64,000 nucleotides of DNA, from positions 62,001 through 126,000 of the forward strand of contig NZ_JALMUV010000016.1 of assembly GCF_023155275.1 (NCBI RefSeq), written 5' to 3'. Shown piece by piece: positions 8,224 to 17,342 of the stretch. Source of the DNA: Streptomyces rhizoryzae (GTDB lineage Bacteria; Actinomycetota; Actinomycetes; Streptomycetales; Streptomycetaceae). The position numbers were made by a program, and so were the translations under genes. The notes under the pieces were generated by a model. The model saw nothing but the letters and a program-made list of their open reading frames with translations, had not been told where the DNA came from and did not search any database. Each line of letters opens with the position of its first letter. Position 1 is the stretch's first letter.

Positions 8224-10200
8224 ATGGTTCAGTTGCGGCTCCTGGGGCCGGTGGAGATCGAGACGGACCAGGGCGTGCCGTTGGCACTGGGGGCAGGCCG
8301 CATCCGTACGGTGGCCGCGGTGCTGATCAGCGAGGTCAACCAGGCGGTCCCGGTGAACCGGCTGATCGACCTGGCATGGGACGGGGACCCGCCCGCCCGC
8401 GCCCGCGGTGTGGTCCACAATCACGTGCACCGGCTGCGGCGGCTGTTGGCGGGCCATGCCGAACTCGCCACGCGGGGGCCGGGGTACGTCCTCCTCGCCG
8501 ACCCCGGCTCGGTGGACGTGCATCGCTTCCGGAGCCTGGTCGGCGGTGTCCGGGACGTCGACCCCCCGGCGGCGGTCGCGATGCTGCGGCAGGCCCTGGG
8601 GCTGTGGCGGGGCGAGGCGCTGGCCGACGTGCCCGGAGAACGGGTGCGCCGGACACTGGGCGCCGGCCTGGCGCAGGCACGGGTGGCCGCGCTCCAGGAG
8701 CTCGGCAGACGGCTGCTGGAGCTCGGCCGGTACGGCGAACTGGTCACGGAACTGAGCGGGTGGATCGCGGAGCACCCGCACCACGAGGAGCTGACCGCGC
8801 TGCTGATGCGTGCCCTCCAGGCCGGCGGCCGGCAGGCCGAGGCCCTCGACCACTACCACCGTGCCCGCCGCCACCTGAAGGAGCAATTGGGCATCGATCC
8901 CGGCCCGGCGCTCAGCCAGGCGTACCTGGCGGTCCTCGGAGGCGGCCACAGCCCTCCGCCGGCCGCCGGCCGCGCGCAGTCCGCGGCGCGGCACCCGGCA
9001 CCGGCCACACCGCCGCGCGCCGGGCCGCCACCCCGGGGGCCCCGCTGCGGGCCGTCCCCCGGGGAGCCGGGCGCGGCGCTGCCCGCCGCCCCGTACGCCT
9101 GCGGGCACCGAGCGGACCCGCCACCGCCCCGGATCGCCCAGTTGCCGCCCGTCGTCGCCGACTTCTGCGGCCGTGAGCGGGACCTCGCGGTGCTGGACCA
9201 GCACCTGGACCGGGTGCCACGGCCCGCGTGCCTGGTGCTCGCCGGGGCGGGCGGGACCGGCAAGACCACCCTGGCGGTGCGGTGGGCGCACCTGCGCAAG
9301 GCGGAGTTCCCCGACGGGCAGCTCTTCGCGGACCTGCGCGGCCTGGAGCGGCCCCCGATGCGGCCCGGCACCGTACTGGCCGCGTTGCTGCGGGCCCTGG
9401 GCGTGCCGGAAAAGGGGATCCCCGAGGCGGTGACGGAAGCGGCGGCGCTCTACCGTTCGCTGCTCGCCGGCCGGCGGATGCTCGTACTGCTCGACGACGC
9501 CGGCTCCCCGGAGCAGGCGCGCCCCCTCCTGCCCGCGACGCCGGGGTGCCTGGCGGTGGTGACCAGCCGGCGGCGCCTGAGCGGACTCGTGGTGCGGGAC
9601 GGTGCGGCGCTGGTCAGGGTGGGGCCGCTGGCCGCGGAGGAGGGGCTCCAGTTACTCGGCAACGCGCTGGGACGGAAGCGCATCGAGGCGGACACGGCGG
9701 CGGCTCGGGCGCTCGTGGAGCGGTGCGACCGGCTGCCGCTGGCGCTGCGGATCGCGACGGCCCGGCTGATGGCGCACCCCGAGTGGTCGCTGGACTGCTG
9801 GACGGACAAGCTGGCCGACGAGCGCCGCCGGCTGCGGGAGCTGTCCGCCCACGGCACGGAACTGACCATGGAGACCTGTCTCCACCTCAGCTACCGCGGC
9901 CTGTCGAGCGGCGCCGCCCGGCTCTTCCGCTTCCTCGGTCTGCACCCCGGCCCGTACGTGGAGAGCCAGGACGCCGGTGTGCTGGCCGGCTGGGACGCCG
10001 ACCGCACCAGCCGTCACCTCGCCGAGCTGTGCGACGCCCACCTCCTCGAAGAGGACGTCCAAGGGCACTACGTACAAAGGGAGTTGGTGCGCCTGTACGC
10101 CGCGCAGCGCGTCGCCGCCGAGGAGCCGCGGTTCGCTCGGGACGAGGCGGTGCGGCGGCTGCTCGCCCACTTCGCCCGGCGCCGGGAGTCCCTCCGCTGA
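8224..10200 (+). CDS. SARP-family transcriptional activator with NB-ARC domain (AfsR-like, no TPR part)
   Basis: 658 residues. An N-terminal OmpR-like winged helix (starts MVQLRLLGPVEI) is followed by a bacterial transcriptional activation domain to about residue 245. A Pro/Arg-rich linker follows, then an NB-ARC ATPase with P-loop GAGGTGKTT near residue 341, MLVLLDDAG as Walker B, and RLPLALRIATARL as the GxP-type segment. The C-terminal TPR sensor of full AfsR is absent. Start ATG 8224 has GAGGG upstream; a longer reading to 8116 lacks family similarity. A TTA leucine codon at 9652-9654 (codon 477) suggests bldA-dependent translation. SARPs bind heptameric repeats and activate antibiotic genes; the target here is unknown. 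Confidence 0.93.
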   Translation: MVQLRLLGPVEIETDQGVPLALGAGRIRTVAAVLISEVNQAVPVNRLIDLAWDGDPPARARGVVHNHVHRLRRLLAGHAELATRGPGYVLLADPGSVDVHRFRSLVGGVRDVDPPAAVAMLRQALGLWRGEALADVPGERVRRTLGAGLAQARVAALQELGRRLLELGRYGELVTELSGWIAEHPHHEELTALLMRALQAGGRQAEALDHYHRARRHLKEQLGIDPGPALSQAYLAVLGGGHSPPPAAGRAQSAARHPAPATPPRAGPPPRGPRCGPSPGEPGAALPAAPYACGHRADPPPPRIAQLPPVVADFCGRERDLAVLDQHLDRVPRPACLVLAGAGGTGKTTLAVRWAHLRKAEFPDGQLFADLRGLERPPMRPGTVLAALLRALGVPEKGIPEAVTEAAALYRSLLAGRRMLVLLDDAGSPEQARPLLPATPGCLAVVTSRRRLSGLVVRDGAALVRVGPLAAEEGLQLLGNALGRKRIEADTAAARALVERCDRLPLALRIATARLMAHPEWSLDCWTDKLADERRRLRELSAHGTELTMETCLHLSYRGLSSGAARLFRFLGLHPGPYVESQDAGVLAGWDADRTSRHLAELCDAHLLEEDVQGHYVQRELVRLYAAQRVAAEEPRFARDEAVRRLLAHFARRRESLR

Positions 10201-10233
10201 CGGCGGGGCCCGCCGCCGCGGAGGGAGCGGGCG

Positions 10234-11391
10234 TCAGGACCGCGACGCCCGTCTGCGCCTGCGGACGAGCGGCACCGCGGCGGCGGCGCCTAGGGCGAGG
10301 GTTCCGGTGCCCGCGCCCGCCCACACCGCGATCGGCAGCCCCCGCTCGCCACCGTGGTGCGCCGGGCCCCGGGTGACGTCGAGGTAGCTGGTCTTCTTCA
10401 CCCGCCCGCGGTGGCTGACGACAGTGACGGGATACGAGCCGGGCTCCAGGTCGGTCCTGAGCCGCGCCGGGCCCCAGTACATCGGGGGATCCTGCTCGTG
10501 GCCCTTCAGGGGATCCGACCTCAGTCCGGCCGGGGCCTGGAACGCCGGGGATGTCGCCGTCATGCGCTCCTCCTCACCCGGGTCCGGATACGCGTCCTGC
10601 CACCTGACGAATACCGTCCGGCCCGCCGCGACCGTGACACCCCTGACCCGGGCGTCGAACACCCGGCCCGCCTCCCGGAAGAACGCGGGGCCCTGGACCC
10701 TGCCCAGGTAGTCGTCGTCGCCGGGGTGGGCCGAGCGGACCTCCAACCGGGCCTGGGCCCTCCGCTTCCCCTGCGCATCGGTCACCCGGAGCGTGTACGC
10801 GCCGTCCTTCAGGGTGGTGCGCAGCGGCACGTCGAAGGCGTTGAAGACGCGGGTGTTGTTCCAGCCCTTGCTGTGTGCGAGTCGGACCGGCGCAGGGAAC
10901 GCCGTGGAGCGGACGGTGAAGGACGTCCCGGTCTCCCCGGGGTACAGGTCGTCGAAGAACACGTTCACCTTGGTGCCCGGCCGCCGGGCGCGGCCTCCGT
11001 CCACTTCGACGGAGGGGAGCCTGGGAGGCTTGACGTCGATGGTGTCGCGGGCGATGACCCTGCCGTGGGCCTTGACGACGAGCGGATACCTGCCGGGCTC
11101 GGCCGTCGGCGGGATGGGCGCCTTGACGCCTTCCCCGCCGGTGTCCTCCGCGGGGGCGTCCAGCCGGATCGGGGCCGCGAAGACCGGCGATTCGGCCACC
11201 AGGTCCATACCCGGCTTGCGGGTGAAGTTGAGCAGATCGATGCCGATGGCCTCGCCGGGGCGGGGCCCCGCGAACGCCTGGCTGATCGCCGGCGGATCCC
11301 CGGCCGCCACGGCCGGCCACGCCAGGATCCCGCAGCTCAGCACTCCCCCGCACACGCCGACGGCCACCGCCCGCTGCCAGCCCGCCCCCAT
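10234..11391 (-). CDS. Cell-surface protein with Ig-like repeats and C-terminal membrane anchor
   Basis: 385 residues. There is an N-terminal signal peptide (hydrophobic GVCGGVLSCGILAWPAVAAG). The extracellular part seems to hold three similar beta-rich units of about 100 residues, each with a Pro-Gly-(x)-Tyr-(x)-(L/V/T) turn (EPGRYPLVVKA, LKDGAYTLRV, EPGSYPVTVV). The C-terminus has the hydrophobic segment VWAGAGTGTLALGAAAAVPL followed by RRRRRASRS, a membrane anchor with a positive stop. No LPXTG motif is visible. It is convergent with the SARP gene, with a GC-rich hairpin (around 10202-10214) between them. Function unknown. Confidence 0.75.
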   Translation of the reverse strand: MGAGWQRAVAVGVCGGVLSCGILAWPAVAAGDPPAISQAFAGPRPGEAIGIDLLNFTRKPGMDLVAESPVFAAPIRLDAPAEDTGGEGVKAPIPPTAEPGRYPLVVKAHGRVIARDTIDVKPPRLPSVEVDGGRARRPGTKVNVFFDDLYPGETGTSFTVRSTAFPAPVRLAHSKGWNNTRVFNAFDVPLRTTLKDGAYTLRVTDAQGKRRAQARLEVRSAHPGDDDYLGRVQGPAFFREAGRVFDARVRGVTVAAGRTVFVRWQDAYPDPGEEERMTATSPAFQAPAGLRSDPLKGHEQDPPMYWGPARLRTDLEPGSYPVTVVSHRGRVKKTSYLDVTRGPAHHGGERGLPIAVWAGAGTGTLALGAAAAVPLVRRRRRASRS

Positions 11392-11578
11392 GGCGCCTCC
11401 CCTCGCTCACCGAGGAAGAGGGCGGGATCGCCGCGCGGGTTGCCTGGCACAGCCCCTGCCCACGAGGCAAGGCCCGCCGGTACGGGGCAAGGCCGGACGG
11501 TCCGCCCCTCCGGCGGGCCCTGGACGGCTTCCAGGGCCCGCTGCCGTGCGAACGGCTCCGCGCTCGGCGGCGCGGCCG

Positions 11579-13216
11579 TCACGCGGCGGAGTGCACCAGC
11601 GCTCCCCCCACGTAGGTCCGCAGGACCCGGGCCGTGTGGATCTCCTCGGCCGGGGCGGTGAAGATGTCCCGGTCGAGGACCACCAGGTCGGCGAGGTGGC
11701 CCGGTCGCAGGGTGCCGGCCTCGTCCAGACCGTTGACGTGGGCCGAGCCCGCCGTGTAGGCCGCGATCGCGGTGGCGAGGTCGAGGCGCTGCTCCGGCAG
11801 GAAGACCGGTGCGTCGGCTGCCCCGGGCTCCTTCCGGTTGACGGCGACGTGGATCCCGGCGAGCGGGTCGGGGCTGCTCACGGACCAGTCGCTGCCCGCC
11901 GCCAGCGTCGCGCCGGCCCGCAGCAGGGAGCCGAACGGGTATTGCCAGGTGGCGCGTTCGGGCCCCAGGAAGGGGATGGTCAGCTCGTCCATCTGCGGTT
12001 CGTGGGCGGCCCAGAGCGGTTGGATGTTGGCGATCGCGCCGAGCTGTGCGAAGCGCGGGATGTCGTCGGGGTGGACCACTTGGAGGTGGGCGAGGTGGTG
12101 CCGGGTGGCACGGCGGCCGTTGGCGGTGCGGGCGGCCTCGATCGCGTCCAGCGCCTCGCGCACCGCGCGGTCGCCGAGGGCGTGGAAGTGCACCTGGAAG
12201 TCGAGCGCGTCGAGTGCGGTGACGTACGAGCGCAGCTCGACCGGGTCGACGAAGCTCAGGCCGCGGTTGGCGGTGGCGCAGCCGCAGCCGTCCAGATACG
12301 GAGTGGTCATCGCGGCGGTGAAGTTCTCCGCGATGCCGTCCTGCATGATCTTCACCGAGCCGGCCCGGAACCTGCCGTGGTTCAGTTCCGCGCGGCGGGA
12401 GACCAGCTCGGGGATCTGGTCGGCGCCCCGGCCGCGGTCCCACCAGAGCGCACCGTTCACCCGGGCGGTGAGGGTTCCCGCGCGGGCGGCGGCGAGGTAG
12501 GCGTCCGAGGGGTCGGGCTGGCCGTTGAACTCGCCGAGCAGGGCGTCCTGCCAGCCGGTGATACCGAGCGAGTGCAGCAGCCGCTGCGCGCGCAGCAGGC
12601 CGTCGAGACGGTCGGCGGCGGTCCGCGCGGGCACCAGCCGGGCCACCAGGCCGGTGGCGCCTTCCTGGAGGACGCCGCTCGGCGTGCCGTCCTCCTCCCG
12701 TTCGATCCGGCCGTCCGCGGGGTCCGGGGTGTTCCGGGTGAGGCCGGCGAGTTCCAGTGCCCGGGTGTTGGCCCAGGCGCCGTGGTGGTCGCGGTTGACG
12801 AGGTACACCGGCCGGTCCGGCACCACGGCGTCGAGCAGGTGCCGGCTCGGCAGGCCGCCCTCGAAGCTCTCCATGGACCAGCCGCCACCGGTGATCCAGG
12901 TGCTCTCGGGGTGGTCGTCGGCGAACTCCCGGACGCGGCGCAGGTAAGCGTCGACCTCCAGGGCGCCGGTGAGGTCGCACTCGGCCAGCTCCAGACCGCC
13001 GTAGACGGCGTGGATGTGGGCGTCCTGGAAGCCGGGGAGCAGCAACTTCCCCCGGAGGTCGATGACGTCGGTCCGCGGGCCGATCAGCTCGCGTACCTCG
13101 TCGTGGCCGACGGCCGTGATCCGCTCCCCGGTGACGGCGAGACTGCTCGCCCGGGTGCGGGCGGGGTCCCCGGTGTGCACGGGGCCGTGGGTGAAGACCA
13201 GGTCTGCCGTGGTCAT
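11579..13216 (-). CDS. Amidohydrolase, YtcJ-like
   Basis: 545 residues, the usual length for YtcJ-type amidohydrolases of the metallo-dependent hydrolase superfamily. The N-terminal composite beta domain starts MTTADLVFTHGPVHTG. The metal site shows GFQDAHIH near residue 65, and later HFHALGD and HHLAHLQVV carry further His ligands, with AAGSDWSVSSPDP supplying the terminal metal Asp. These enzymes hydrolyse amide or carbamate bonds; the substrate is unknown. It is followed in the same direction by the APC permease gene (85 bp apart), so the two likely form one operon for import and breakdown of an amino-compound. Confidence 0.9.
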   Translation of the reverse strand: MTTADLVFTHGPVHTGDPARTRASSLAVTGERITAVGHDEVRELIGPRTDVIDLRGKLLLPGFQDAHIHAVYGGLELAECDLTGALEVDAYLRRVREFADDHPESTWITGGGWSMESFEGGLPSRHLLDAVVPDRPVYLVNRDHHGAWANTRALELAGLTRNTPDPADGRIEREEDGTPSGVLQEGATGLVARLVPARTAADRLDGLLRAQRLLHSLGITGWQDALLGEFNGQPDPSDAYLAAARAGTLTARVNGALWWDRGRGADQIPELVSRRAELNHGRFRAGSVKIMQDGIAENFTAAMTTPYLDGCGCATANRGLSFVDPVELRSYVTALDALDFQVHFHALGDRAVREALDAIEAARTANGRRATRHHLAHLQVVHPDDIPRFAQLGAIANIQPLWAAHEPQMDELTIPFLGPERATWQYPFGSLLRAGATLAAGSDWSVSSPDPLAGIHVAVNRKEPGAADAPVFLPEQRLDLATAIAAYTAGSAHVNGLDEAGTLRPGHLADLVVLDRDIFTAPAEEIHTARVLRTYVGGALVHSAA

Positions 13217-13301
13217 GGGTGTTTCTCCTGGTGGGTCGGTGGCCCGCGAGCGGGCCGGGGAAGACGGGGCGTGGTCCGTGCGGGCGTCCGCAGCGGGCCG
13301 G

Positions 13302-14753
13302 TCAGCCGGCGGTGTCCGGGGCGCCGGCGGAGGAGGCGTCTCGGGACGGGAAGAAGTAGGGCGGCCGGCGGCGTGCGCGGGCCCACGCGGCGGCCAGGAG
13401 GCCGGAGACGATCATCAGCACCGGGACGAGCAGCGCGAACCAGCCGTTGTCGGCGGAGAGTGCGAAGTGATCGGTGGAGCGGTAGAAGGTCCAGACGAGG
13501 TAGCCGCCGACGGCGAGCAGGGCGAGCGCGCCCAGCACCGGTCCGACGACCGCGCGCAGCGCCTCCGTCGGTGAGGCGCGCAGCAGGTGGCGGAAGTGCA
13601 CGGCGGCGGCCGTGGCGGTGAGGGCGTAGTAGAGGGCGACGACGATGCCGATCGCGTTGACCGCGGCGGAGATCAAGTCGCTGACGGTGGGGATGACCAG
13701 CGCCAGCAGGGCCAGGACGAGGGCGATCGCGGTGATCAGCAGGGTGCCGGCGGCGGGGGTTCCGTGCCGGGGGTGCAGGCGCGTCCAGACGGGGCCGAGG
13801 ACGCCGTCGCGGCCCATCGCGTACATTCCGCGCGCGGTGGGGATGACGGACGCCTGGAGCGACGCCACCGCGGAGAGCATCAGGGCGATGAGTGGCAGCG
13901 CGGCCAGCGGCTGGTGGGCGAGCTTCGTGCCGAAGTAGGCGAGCCCCTGTGCGCCGTTGTCGGACAGTTCGCCCAACGGCAGGACCCGCTGGAAGGCGGT
14001 GCCGGCGAGCAGGAACAACAGCAGCATGACGGTCAGCGCCAGGAACCCGCCGCGCGAGGCGTCCCGCGGGTCGGTGACCTCCTCGCCGACGCTGAAGACC
14101 GACTCGAAACCCCAGTAGCAGAAGACCGCGAGCACCACGCCCTGGGCGAGGGCTCCGGCCGAGGGGATGTCGAAGGGGTTGAACCACTGGAGCGAGAAGG
14201 GCTGCTTCCCGGCGAACAGGCCGTAGCCGCAGAAGGCGAGCAGCACGCCGTACTCGAAGACCAGCAGGTATTTCTGGAGGCGTGCGGCGAGGTCGAGCCC
14301 GCGGACGGCGACCAGCGCGGCGGCGACCAGGACGGCCATGCCGAGGAGGGTGGACTGGAGGGTGGAGTCCGGGTCGAGGCGGAGGCCCGCGACGCTGTGG
14401 AGGTGGGCCTGGCCGAGGAGTTGGATGATCGCCGAACCGGTCACCGTGGTGGTGTACGCCATGAACACGATCGTGCCGACGGTGTTGACCCATCCGGTCA
14501 GAAAGCCCAGCCAGGGGCTGAGGATCCGGCCCACCCACTGGTAACTGCTGCCGGCGTGGGGTTCGGCACGGTTGAGCCGCCCGTATCCGCCGGCGATGCC
14601 GAGCACGGGCAGGAAGGCCAGCAGCATGATCGCCGGCAGGTGCAGCCCGACGGTGCCCGCCATCAGTCCGAGTCCGATGCCGATGCTGCTGGTGGCCGCG
14701 GTGCTCGACGCGGCCAGGACGATGCCGTCGACGACGCCGATGGACTTCCGCAT
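13302..14753 (-). CDS. APC-family amino acid/amine permease
   Basis: About 483 residues with 12 or more hydrophobic segments. The N-terminal SSTAATSSIGIGLG and GGYGRLNRAEPHAGSSY segments are typical of the amino acid-polyamine-organocation superfamily. It would import an amino acid or amine across the membrane. I start it at ATG 14753; a TTG at 14819, with GGAG 4 nt before it, would add 22 residues and may be the real start, since the ATG has no close ribosome binding site. It is divergent from the TetR gene at 14926, and a palindrome lies between them. Confidence 0.9.
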   Translation of the reverse strand: MRKSIGVVDGIVLAASSTAATSSIGIGLGLMAGTVGLHLPAIMLLAFLPVLGIAGGYGRLNRAEPHAGSSYQWVGRILSPWLGFLTGWVNTVGTIVFMAYTTTVTGSAIIQLLGQAHLHSVAGLRLDPDSTLQSTLLGMAVLVAAALVAVRGLDLAARLQKYLLVFEYGVLLAFCGYGLFAGKQPFSLQWFNPFDIPSAGALAQGVVLAVFCYWGFESVFSVGEEVTDPRDASRGGFLALTVMLLLFLLAGTAFQRVLPLGELSDNGAQGLAYFGTKLAHQPLAALPLIALMLSAVASLQASVIPTARGMYAMGRDGVLGPVWTRLHPRHGTPAAGTLLITAIALVLALLALVIPTVSDLISAAVNAIGIVVALYYALTATAAAVHFRHLLRASPTEALRAVVGPVLGALALLAVGGYLVWTFYRSTDHFALSADNGWFALLVPVLMIVSGLLAAAWARARRRPPYFFPSRDASSAGAPDTAG

Positions 14754-14897
14754 TGCGGTCTTGGGGGCCTGGGGGCTGCTTTCCGGTGTGCTGCCCGCGT
14801 CCCGTACTGGAACTGCCAATGATCTCCGCCTTGTTGGTAGGGGGAACGTGGCCGAAGGGCCCGATGGCAGGTCATGGAAGACCTTGCCTCTTCCCAT

Positions 14898-14912
14898 GTC
14901 AATGCCGTTGTC
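14898..14912. promoter_or_regulatory. Operator-like imperfect palindrome (permease/TetR promoter)
   Basis: The reverse complement reads GACAACGGCATTGAC, matching the perfect palindrome GTCAACGGTGTTGAC at 15810-15824 at 12 of 15 positions. On the plus strand both sites sit in a shared ATGTCAA context. The site lies 14 bp before the TetR start, where a repressor would block both directions. Confidence 0.6.
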
Positions 14913-14925
14913 ATAAGGTCCGGCC

Positions 14926-15648
14926 ATGGCTGAGCGTGTGGTTCCCGAACCGCTTCGACGGCGCAGAAGGCCGACGAAGCAGGGCACGGTGCTGTCCGAG
15001 CGGGTCATCGTGGAGACGGCTCTCCGGCTGGTCGGCCAGCACGGCGCGGAGGCGCTGACGGTCCGGCGGCTGGGTGCCGCACTGGGCGCCGATCCGAGCG
15101 CGCTGTACCGGTACTTCCGCAACACCGACGACCTGCTGCTGGCCCTCGCCGACGAGTTGATCGGCCGCGCCCAGCACGGCTGGCGGCCCACCGGTGACTG
15201 GCGTGCCGACCTGTGCGAGCTGGGCCTGCGCATCCACGCCTCGTACCAGGCGCACCCGCAGGCCGCCTTGCTCGCGGCGCACCGCACGACGGGGCGGGAC
15301 AACGAGATGCGGTCCGTGGAGATGATCCTCGGCGTGCTGCGGTCGGCGGGCTTCCGCGACCCGGCGGCGGTACGGATCTACCACGCCTTCGTGGACCAGG
15401 CGCTCGCCTTCGCGGCCCTGGACGCGGCCGCGCTGGCCATGCCGGCCCCCGCGCAGGCGGCCGACCTCGGGGTGTGGCAGGGCCGCTACGGCGGCCTGGG
15501 CGCGGCCACCCACCCCAACATCGCAGCCACCGTGCGCCTGCTGGCCGCCGAGATGCCGCGCAGCGGCTATCCCTTCGCGCTGGAGCTGCTGCTGGACGCG
15601 GTCGCGGCCAGGCTGCCCGGGGCGGGCGCGGGGGCGGAGGCGGACTGA
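14926..15648 (+). CDS. TetR-family transcriptional regulator
   Basis: 240 residues. The helix-turn-helix is seen as ALTVRRLGAALGADPSALYRYF (residues 45-66), followed by an all-helical ligand domain with a TetR_C-like arrangement and WQGRYGGLG near the end. It is divergent from the permease-amidohydrolase operon, and a downstream oxidoreductase gene (15893) has a matching palindrome. By position it should be the local repressor, answering to an amine or amino acid-like ligand. The start is ATG 14926; the first 20 residues are Arg-rich. Confidence 0.9.
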   Translation: MAERVVPEPLRRRRRPTKQGTVLSERVIVETALRLVGQHGAEALTVRRLGAALGADPSALYRYFRNTDDLLLALADELIGRAQHGWRPTGDWRADLCELGLRIHASYQAHPQAALLAAHRTTGRDNEMRSVEMILGVLRSAGFRDPAAVRIYHAFVDQALAFAALDAAALAMPAPAQAADLGVWQGRYGGLGAATHPNIAATVRLLAAEMPRSGYPFALELLLDAVAARLPGAGAGAEAD

Positions 15649-15809
15649 GGCCCGGAGCGGACGCCCGCGCCGTGCGCCGTGCCGGGGCCCGCGGCGCGGA
15701 GCGGATCGCCGCCGGGGCACCGGCCCCCGGGCGCGGCCGGCCGGAGCGCGGCCGGCCGGGGTGCGGTCGGCCTCGCACCCGGGGCACGCGGTCCCCTGCC
15801 CCGGCTTAT

Positions 15810-15824
15810 GTCAACGGTGTTGAC
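15810..15824. promoter_or_regulatory. Operator-like perfect palindrome upstream of the FAD oxidoreductase
   Basis: GTCAAC-GGT-GTTGAC, 6-bp perfect arms, 69 bp before the ATG at 15893. It resembles the site at 14898-14912 and is the best candidate second operator of the TetR protein, linking the oxidoreductase to the permease-amidohydrolase operon. Confidence 0.6.
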
Positions 15825-15892
15825 CCTTTGGCGGGGCCGGCGGTCTGATGGGCGGAGCCGGAGGCCACCCCCCTGCCCCCAAGGAGCCCGCC

Positions 15893-17287
15893 ATGGATCC
15901 CGTCCACGCGCTCAAGGACGCCGACCCCACCCCGTTCTGGCTGGCCGACCCCGGCCGCCCGCAGGCGGCGCCGGCCCTGGTCGCCGACACGAGCTGTGAT
16001 CTGCTCGTGGTGGGCGGCGGCTACAGCGGTCTGTGGACCGCCCTGATCGCCAAGGAGCGCGATCCCGCCCGCGACGTCGTCCTGATCGAAGGCGAGGAGA
16101 TCGGCTGGGCCGCCTCCGGCCGCAACGGCGGATTCTGCGAGTACAGCCTCACCCACGGCCTGGCCAACGGCATGGCGCGCTGGCCCGGCGAGCTGGCCGA
16201 GCTGGAGCGGCTCGGCATGCGGAACCTCCAGGCGATCGAGGACACGATCGACAGGTACGGCATCGACTGCGACTGGCGGCGCACCGGCTCCCTCACCGTG
16301 GCCACCGAGCCGTACCAGGTCGACGAGGTGCGCGAGTTCGCCGCGCTCGCCGCCCGGTACGGCCGCGCGCAGACCCTGCTGGACGCCGGCCAGGTCCGCG
16401 CCGAGATCAACTCACCGACCTTCCTGGGCGGGCTCTGGGACAAGGACGGCACGGCGATGCTCCATCCCGCGCGCCTCGCCTGGGGCCTCAAGCAGGCGTG
16501 CCTGGACCTCGGCGTACGCATCCACGAGCACACCCCGGCCACCGCCGTCGCGGCGGCCGGCCCGGGGATCTCGGTGCGGACCGCCTACGGCCGCGTCCTC
16601 GCCAGGAGGGTCGCCCTCGCCACCAACGCCTTCCCCTCCCTGCTCAAGCGGCACCGCCTCTACACCGTCCCCGTGTACGACTACGCGCTGATGACCGAGC
16701 CGTTGTCGCACGAGCAGCTGGCCTCCGTCGGCTGGCGCAACCGGCAGGGGTTCTCCGACACCGCCAACCAGTTCCACTACGTGCGGCTTTCCGCCGACAA
16801 CCGCATCCTGTGGGGCGGCTACGACGCCGTCTACCACTACCGGGGCCGCGTACGCGCCGAGCACGACCAGCGGCCGGCGACCTTCGCCACCCTGGCCCGG
16901 CACTTCTTCCGGACCTTCCCACAGCTGGAGGGGGTGCGCTTCACCCATGCCTGGGGCGGTGCGATCGACACCAGCACCCGCTTCTGCGCGTTCTTCGACA
17001 CCACGCACCGGGGCCGGGTCGCCCATACGGCCGGGTTCACCGGACTGGGCGTGGGGGCGACCCGGTTCGCCGCCGAGGTGATGCTCGACCTGCTGGCCGG
17101 GGAGCGGACCGAGCGGACCGCTCTGGAGATGGTGCGGCGCAAGCCCCTGCCGTTCCCGCCGGAACCGGTCCGCTGGGCGGGAATCCAGGCCACCAGGCGC
17201 TCCCTCGCCCGCGCGGACCGGAATTCCGGACGGCGCAACCTCTGGCTGACGGCCCTCGACCGGCTCGGCCTCGGCTTCGACAGCTGA
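15893..17287 (+). CDS. FAD-dependent oxidoreductase (DAO family, OrdL/PuuB-like)
   Basis: 464 residues. The FAD-binding Rossmann motif VVGGGYSGLWTALIAKE lies near residue 40, the GWAASGRNGGF segment follows (the isoalloxazine-contacting loop of glycine/sarcosine and gamma-glutamylputrescine oxidases), and GFTGLGVGATRFAAEVMLDL closes the C-terminal FAD region. It should oxidise a secondary or primary amine to an imine. ATG 15893 is preceded by AAGGAG at 15881-15886. Gene context (amidohydrolase, APC permease, TetR and a shared palindrome) suggests catabolism of an amine or N-acylated amine. Confidence 0.9.
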   Translation: MDPVHALKDADPTPFWLADPGRPQAAPALVADTSCDLLVVGGGYSGLWTALIAKERDPARDVVLIEGEEIGWAASGRNGGFCEYSLTHGLANGMARWPGELAELERLGMRNLQAIEDTIDRYGIDCDWRRTGSLTVATEPYQVDEVREFAALAARYGRAQTLLDAGQVRAEINSPTFLGGLWDKDGTAMLHPARLAWGLKQACLDLGVRIHEHTPATAVAAAGPGISVRTAYGRVLARRVALATNAFPSLLKRHRLYTVPVYDYALMTEPLSHEQLASVGWRNRQGFSDTANQFHYVRLSADNRILWGGYDAVYHYRGRVRAEHDQRPATFATLARHFFRTFPQLEGVRFTHAWGGAIDTSTRFCAFFDTTHRGRVAHTAGFTGLGVGATRFAAEVMLDLLAGERTERTALEMVRRKPLPFPPEPVRWAGIQATRRSLARADRNSGRRNLWLTALDRLGLGFDS

Positions 17288-17342
17288 GGCCCGCCCCACC
17301 GGGCGCCGGCCGACCGGCCTCGCCGGGCCGGCGGGTCGTTCG

